Assembly: GCA_031282935.1 (NCBI GenBank)
Contig: JAITCS010000090.1
Span: forward strand, 1-5,187
Direction of reading: 5' to 3'
Source of the DNA: Cellulomonadaceae bacterium
GTDB lineage: Bacteria > Actinomycetota > Actinomycetes > Actinomycetales > Cellulomonadaceae
Length of the DNA: 5,187 nucleotides
In this document: in pieces, positions 4,307 to 5,187 of the stretch
Layout of the letters: every line of letters begins with the position of its first letter
Numbering within the stretch: position 1 is the first letter of the stretch
Program-made: the position numbers and the translations under genes
The notes under the pieces: model-generated
Databases searched by the model: none
What the model saw: only the letters and a program-made list of their open reading frames with translations
What the model was told of the DNA's origin: nothing

Positions 4307-5187
4307 GTGAGCGACGATATCAAGTATTCCTTTGGCCTTTGGACCGTCTCCTGGGAAGGCGCCGACCCGTTCGGCGGCTCCACCCGCAAGGCCCTGCACC
4401 CCGCCGAGACCGTACGCAAGCTCGCCGACATCGGCGCCCATGCCTACACCTTCCACGACAACGACGTGTTCCCGATTGACGCATCTGACAAAGAGCGCCG
4501 GGAACTGATCGACTCGGTCAAGAAGGCCGCCGACGAGACCGGCCTGGTCTGCGAGATGGTAACCACCAACACCTTCAGCCACCCCATCTTCAAGGCTGGC
4601 TCCTTCACCTCCAACAGCCGCGACATTCGCCGCTACGGTTTGGCCAAGGCCCTGAAGAACGTTGACCTGGCTGCTGAGATGGGCGCCTCCACCTTCGTTA
4701 TGTGGGGCGGCCGCGAAGGCGTTGAGTACAACAACTCCAAGGACCTCTACACCGCGCACGCGCGTTACGCCGAGGGCATTGACACCGTGGCCGGCTACAT
4801 CAAGCACAAGGGTTACGACATGCGCGTGGCCCTGGAGCCGAAGCCGAACGAGCCTCGCGGTGACATCTTCCTGCCGACCATCGGGCACGCAATCGCTCTG
4901 ATTGACACCCTCGACAACGGCGACATCGTGGGCGTGAACCCCGAAACCGGCCACGAGCAGATGGCTGGCCTGAACTTCACCCAGGGCATCGCGCTGGCGA
5001 TGTACTGCAACAAGCTGTTCCACATTGACCTCAACGGCCAGCACGGCCCCAAGTTCGATCAGGACTTGGTGTTCGGCCACGGCGACTTGGTGGACGCGTT
5101 CTTCCTGGTTGACCTGCTCGACTTCGGCACCCCGAATGGTGACCTCAAGCCTTACACCGGCTACCGTCACTTCGACTTCAAGCCTTC
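4307..5187 (+). CDS. xylA: Xylose isomerase (class I, actinobacterial type), C-terminus cut off
   Basis: The first 293 residues of a TIM-barrel enzyme of usually about 390-400 residues that converts D-xylose to D-xylulose (and glucose to fructose) in the cytoplasm, the first step of xylose use. The active-site parts present are complete: Trp16, His50 and Asp53 (YTFHDND), Phe90, Trp133 (VMWGGREG), metal ligands Glu177 and Lys179 ([11 protein letters not shown]), Glu213 and His216 (NPETGHEQ), Asp241 ([16 protein letters not shown]), Asp251, Asp253 and, at the edge, Asp290 (RHFDFKP). Spacing follows the Streptomyces enzyme with a constant offset of four until a seven-residue longer loop at about 272-282, just before the last ligand; a similar loop is, from memory, seen in Arthrobacter. 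GTG start with a good ribosome binding site. Codons are strongly GC-rich and biased, as for a highly expressed gene. Divergent from the ROK repressor; a xylulokinase or sugar transporter would be expected downstream. Confidence 0.97.
   Translation, partial: MSDDIKYSFGLWTVSWEGADPFGGSTRKALHPAETVRKLADIGAHAYTFHDNDVFPIDASDKERRELIDSVKKAADETGLVCEMVTTNTFSHPIFKAGSFTSNSRDIRRYGLAKALKNVDLAAEMGASTFVMWGGREGVEYNNSKDLYTAHARYAEGIDTVAGYIKHKGYDMRVALEPKPNEPRGDIFLPTIGHAIALIDTLDNGDIVGVNPETGHEQMAGLNFTQGIALAMYCNKLFHIDLNGQHGPKFDQDLVFGHGDLVDAFFLVDLLDFGTPNGDLKPYTGYRHFDFKP

Noticed and set aside
4271..5170. 299-residue open frame on the minus strand
   Set aside because: Antisense shadow of xylA; Val/Gly/Ala-rich with no recognisable motif.

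Overview
The window looks like chromosomal DNA of a moderately GC-rich actinomycete. The evidence is GTG start codons on two of the four well-supported genes, GC-rich codon choice, an actinobacterial-type (short, class I) xylose isomerase and a ROK repressor. A copy of a 'tttcgacaggctcaaccacc' type intergenic repeat, which I recall from actinobacterial genomes, is also present. I would guess the order Actinomycetales but cannot fix genus.

Layout. (1) 1-447, minus strand: N-terminal half or less of a lipoprotein substrate-binding protein of a peptide/nickel-type ABC transporter, with an unusual Gly/Pro/Ala repeat linker after the lipid-anchored Cys; it runs off the left edge. (2) 563-1099, plus strand: an intact gamma-class carbonic anhydrase-like left-handed beta-helix protein, divergent from the lipoprotein gene. 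(3) 1100-2896: an AT-richer, decayed accessory stretch. It holds a VapC-type PIN-domain toxin remnant (minus), an unidentified plus-strand gene interrupted by one TGA and one frameshift, and a two-gene toxin/antitoxin-like operon (minus). In that operon the downstream helix-turn-helix gene is intact and the upstream toxin-like gene is frameshifted by one base. (4) 2897-2940: a repeat with stem-loops exactly where base composition returns to GC-rich. (5) 2951-5187: the xylose module, a ROK-family repressor (minus) divergent from xylA (plus, runs off the right edge). Their 153-bp intergenic region has a well-formed promoter for the repressor, a nested palindrome that is the best operator candidate, and a promoter and ribosome binding site for xylA.

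How it works together: the ROK protein most likely senses xylose (or a related sugar) and represses xylA, and possibly itself, through the shared intergenic region. The carbonic anhydrase and the transporter lipoprotein are separate housekeeping or accessory functions. The middle island appears to be a graveyard of toxin-antitoxin modules inserted between them. I found no entirely new system. The most interesting points are the nested palindrome, the leaderless-looking starts, and the single-base lesion in an otherwise well-preserved toxin/antitoxin pair.
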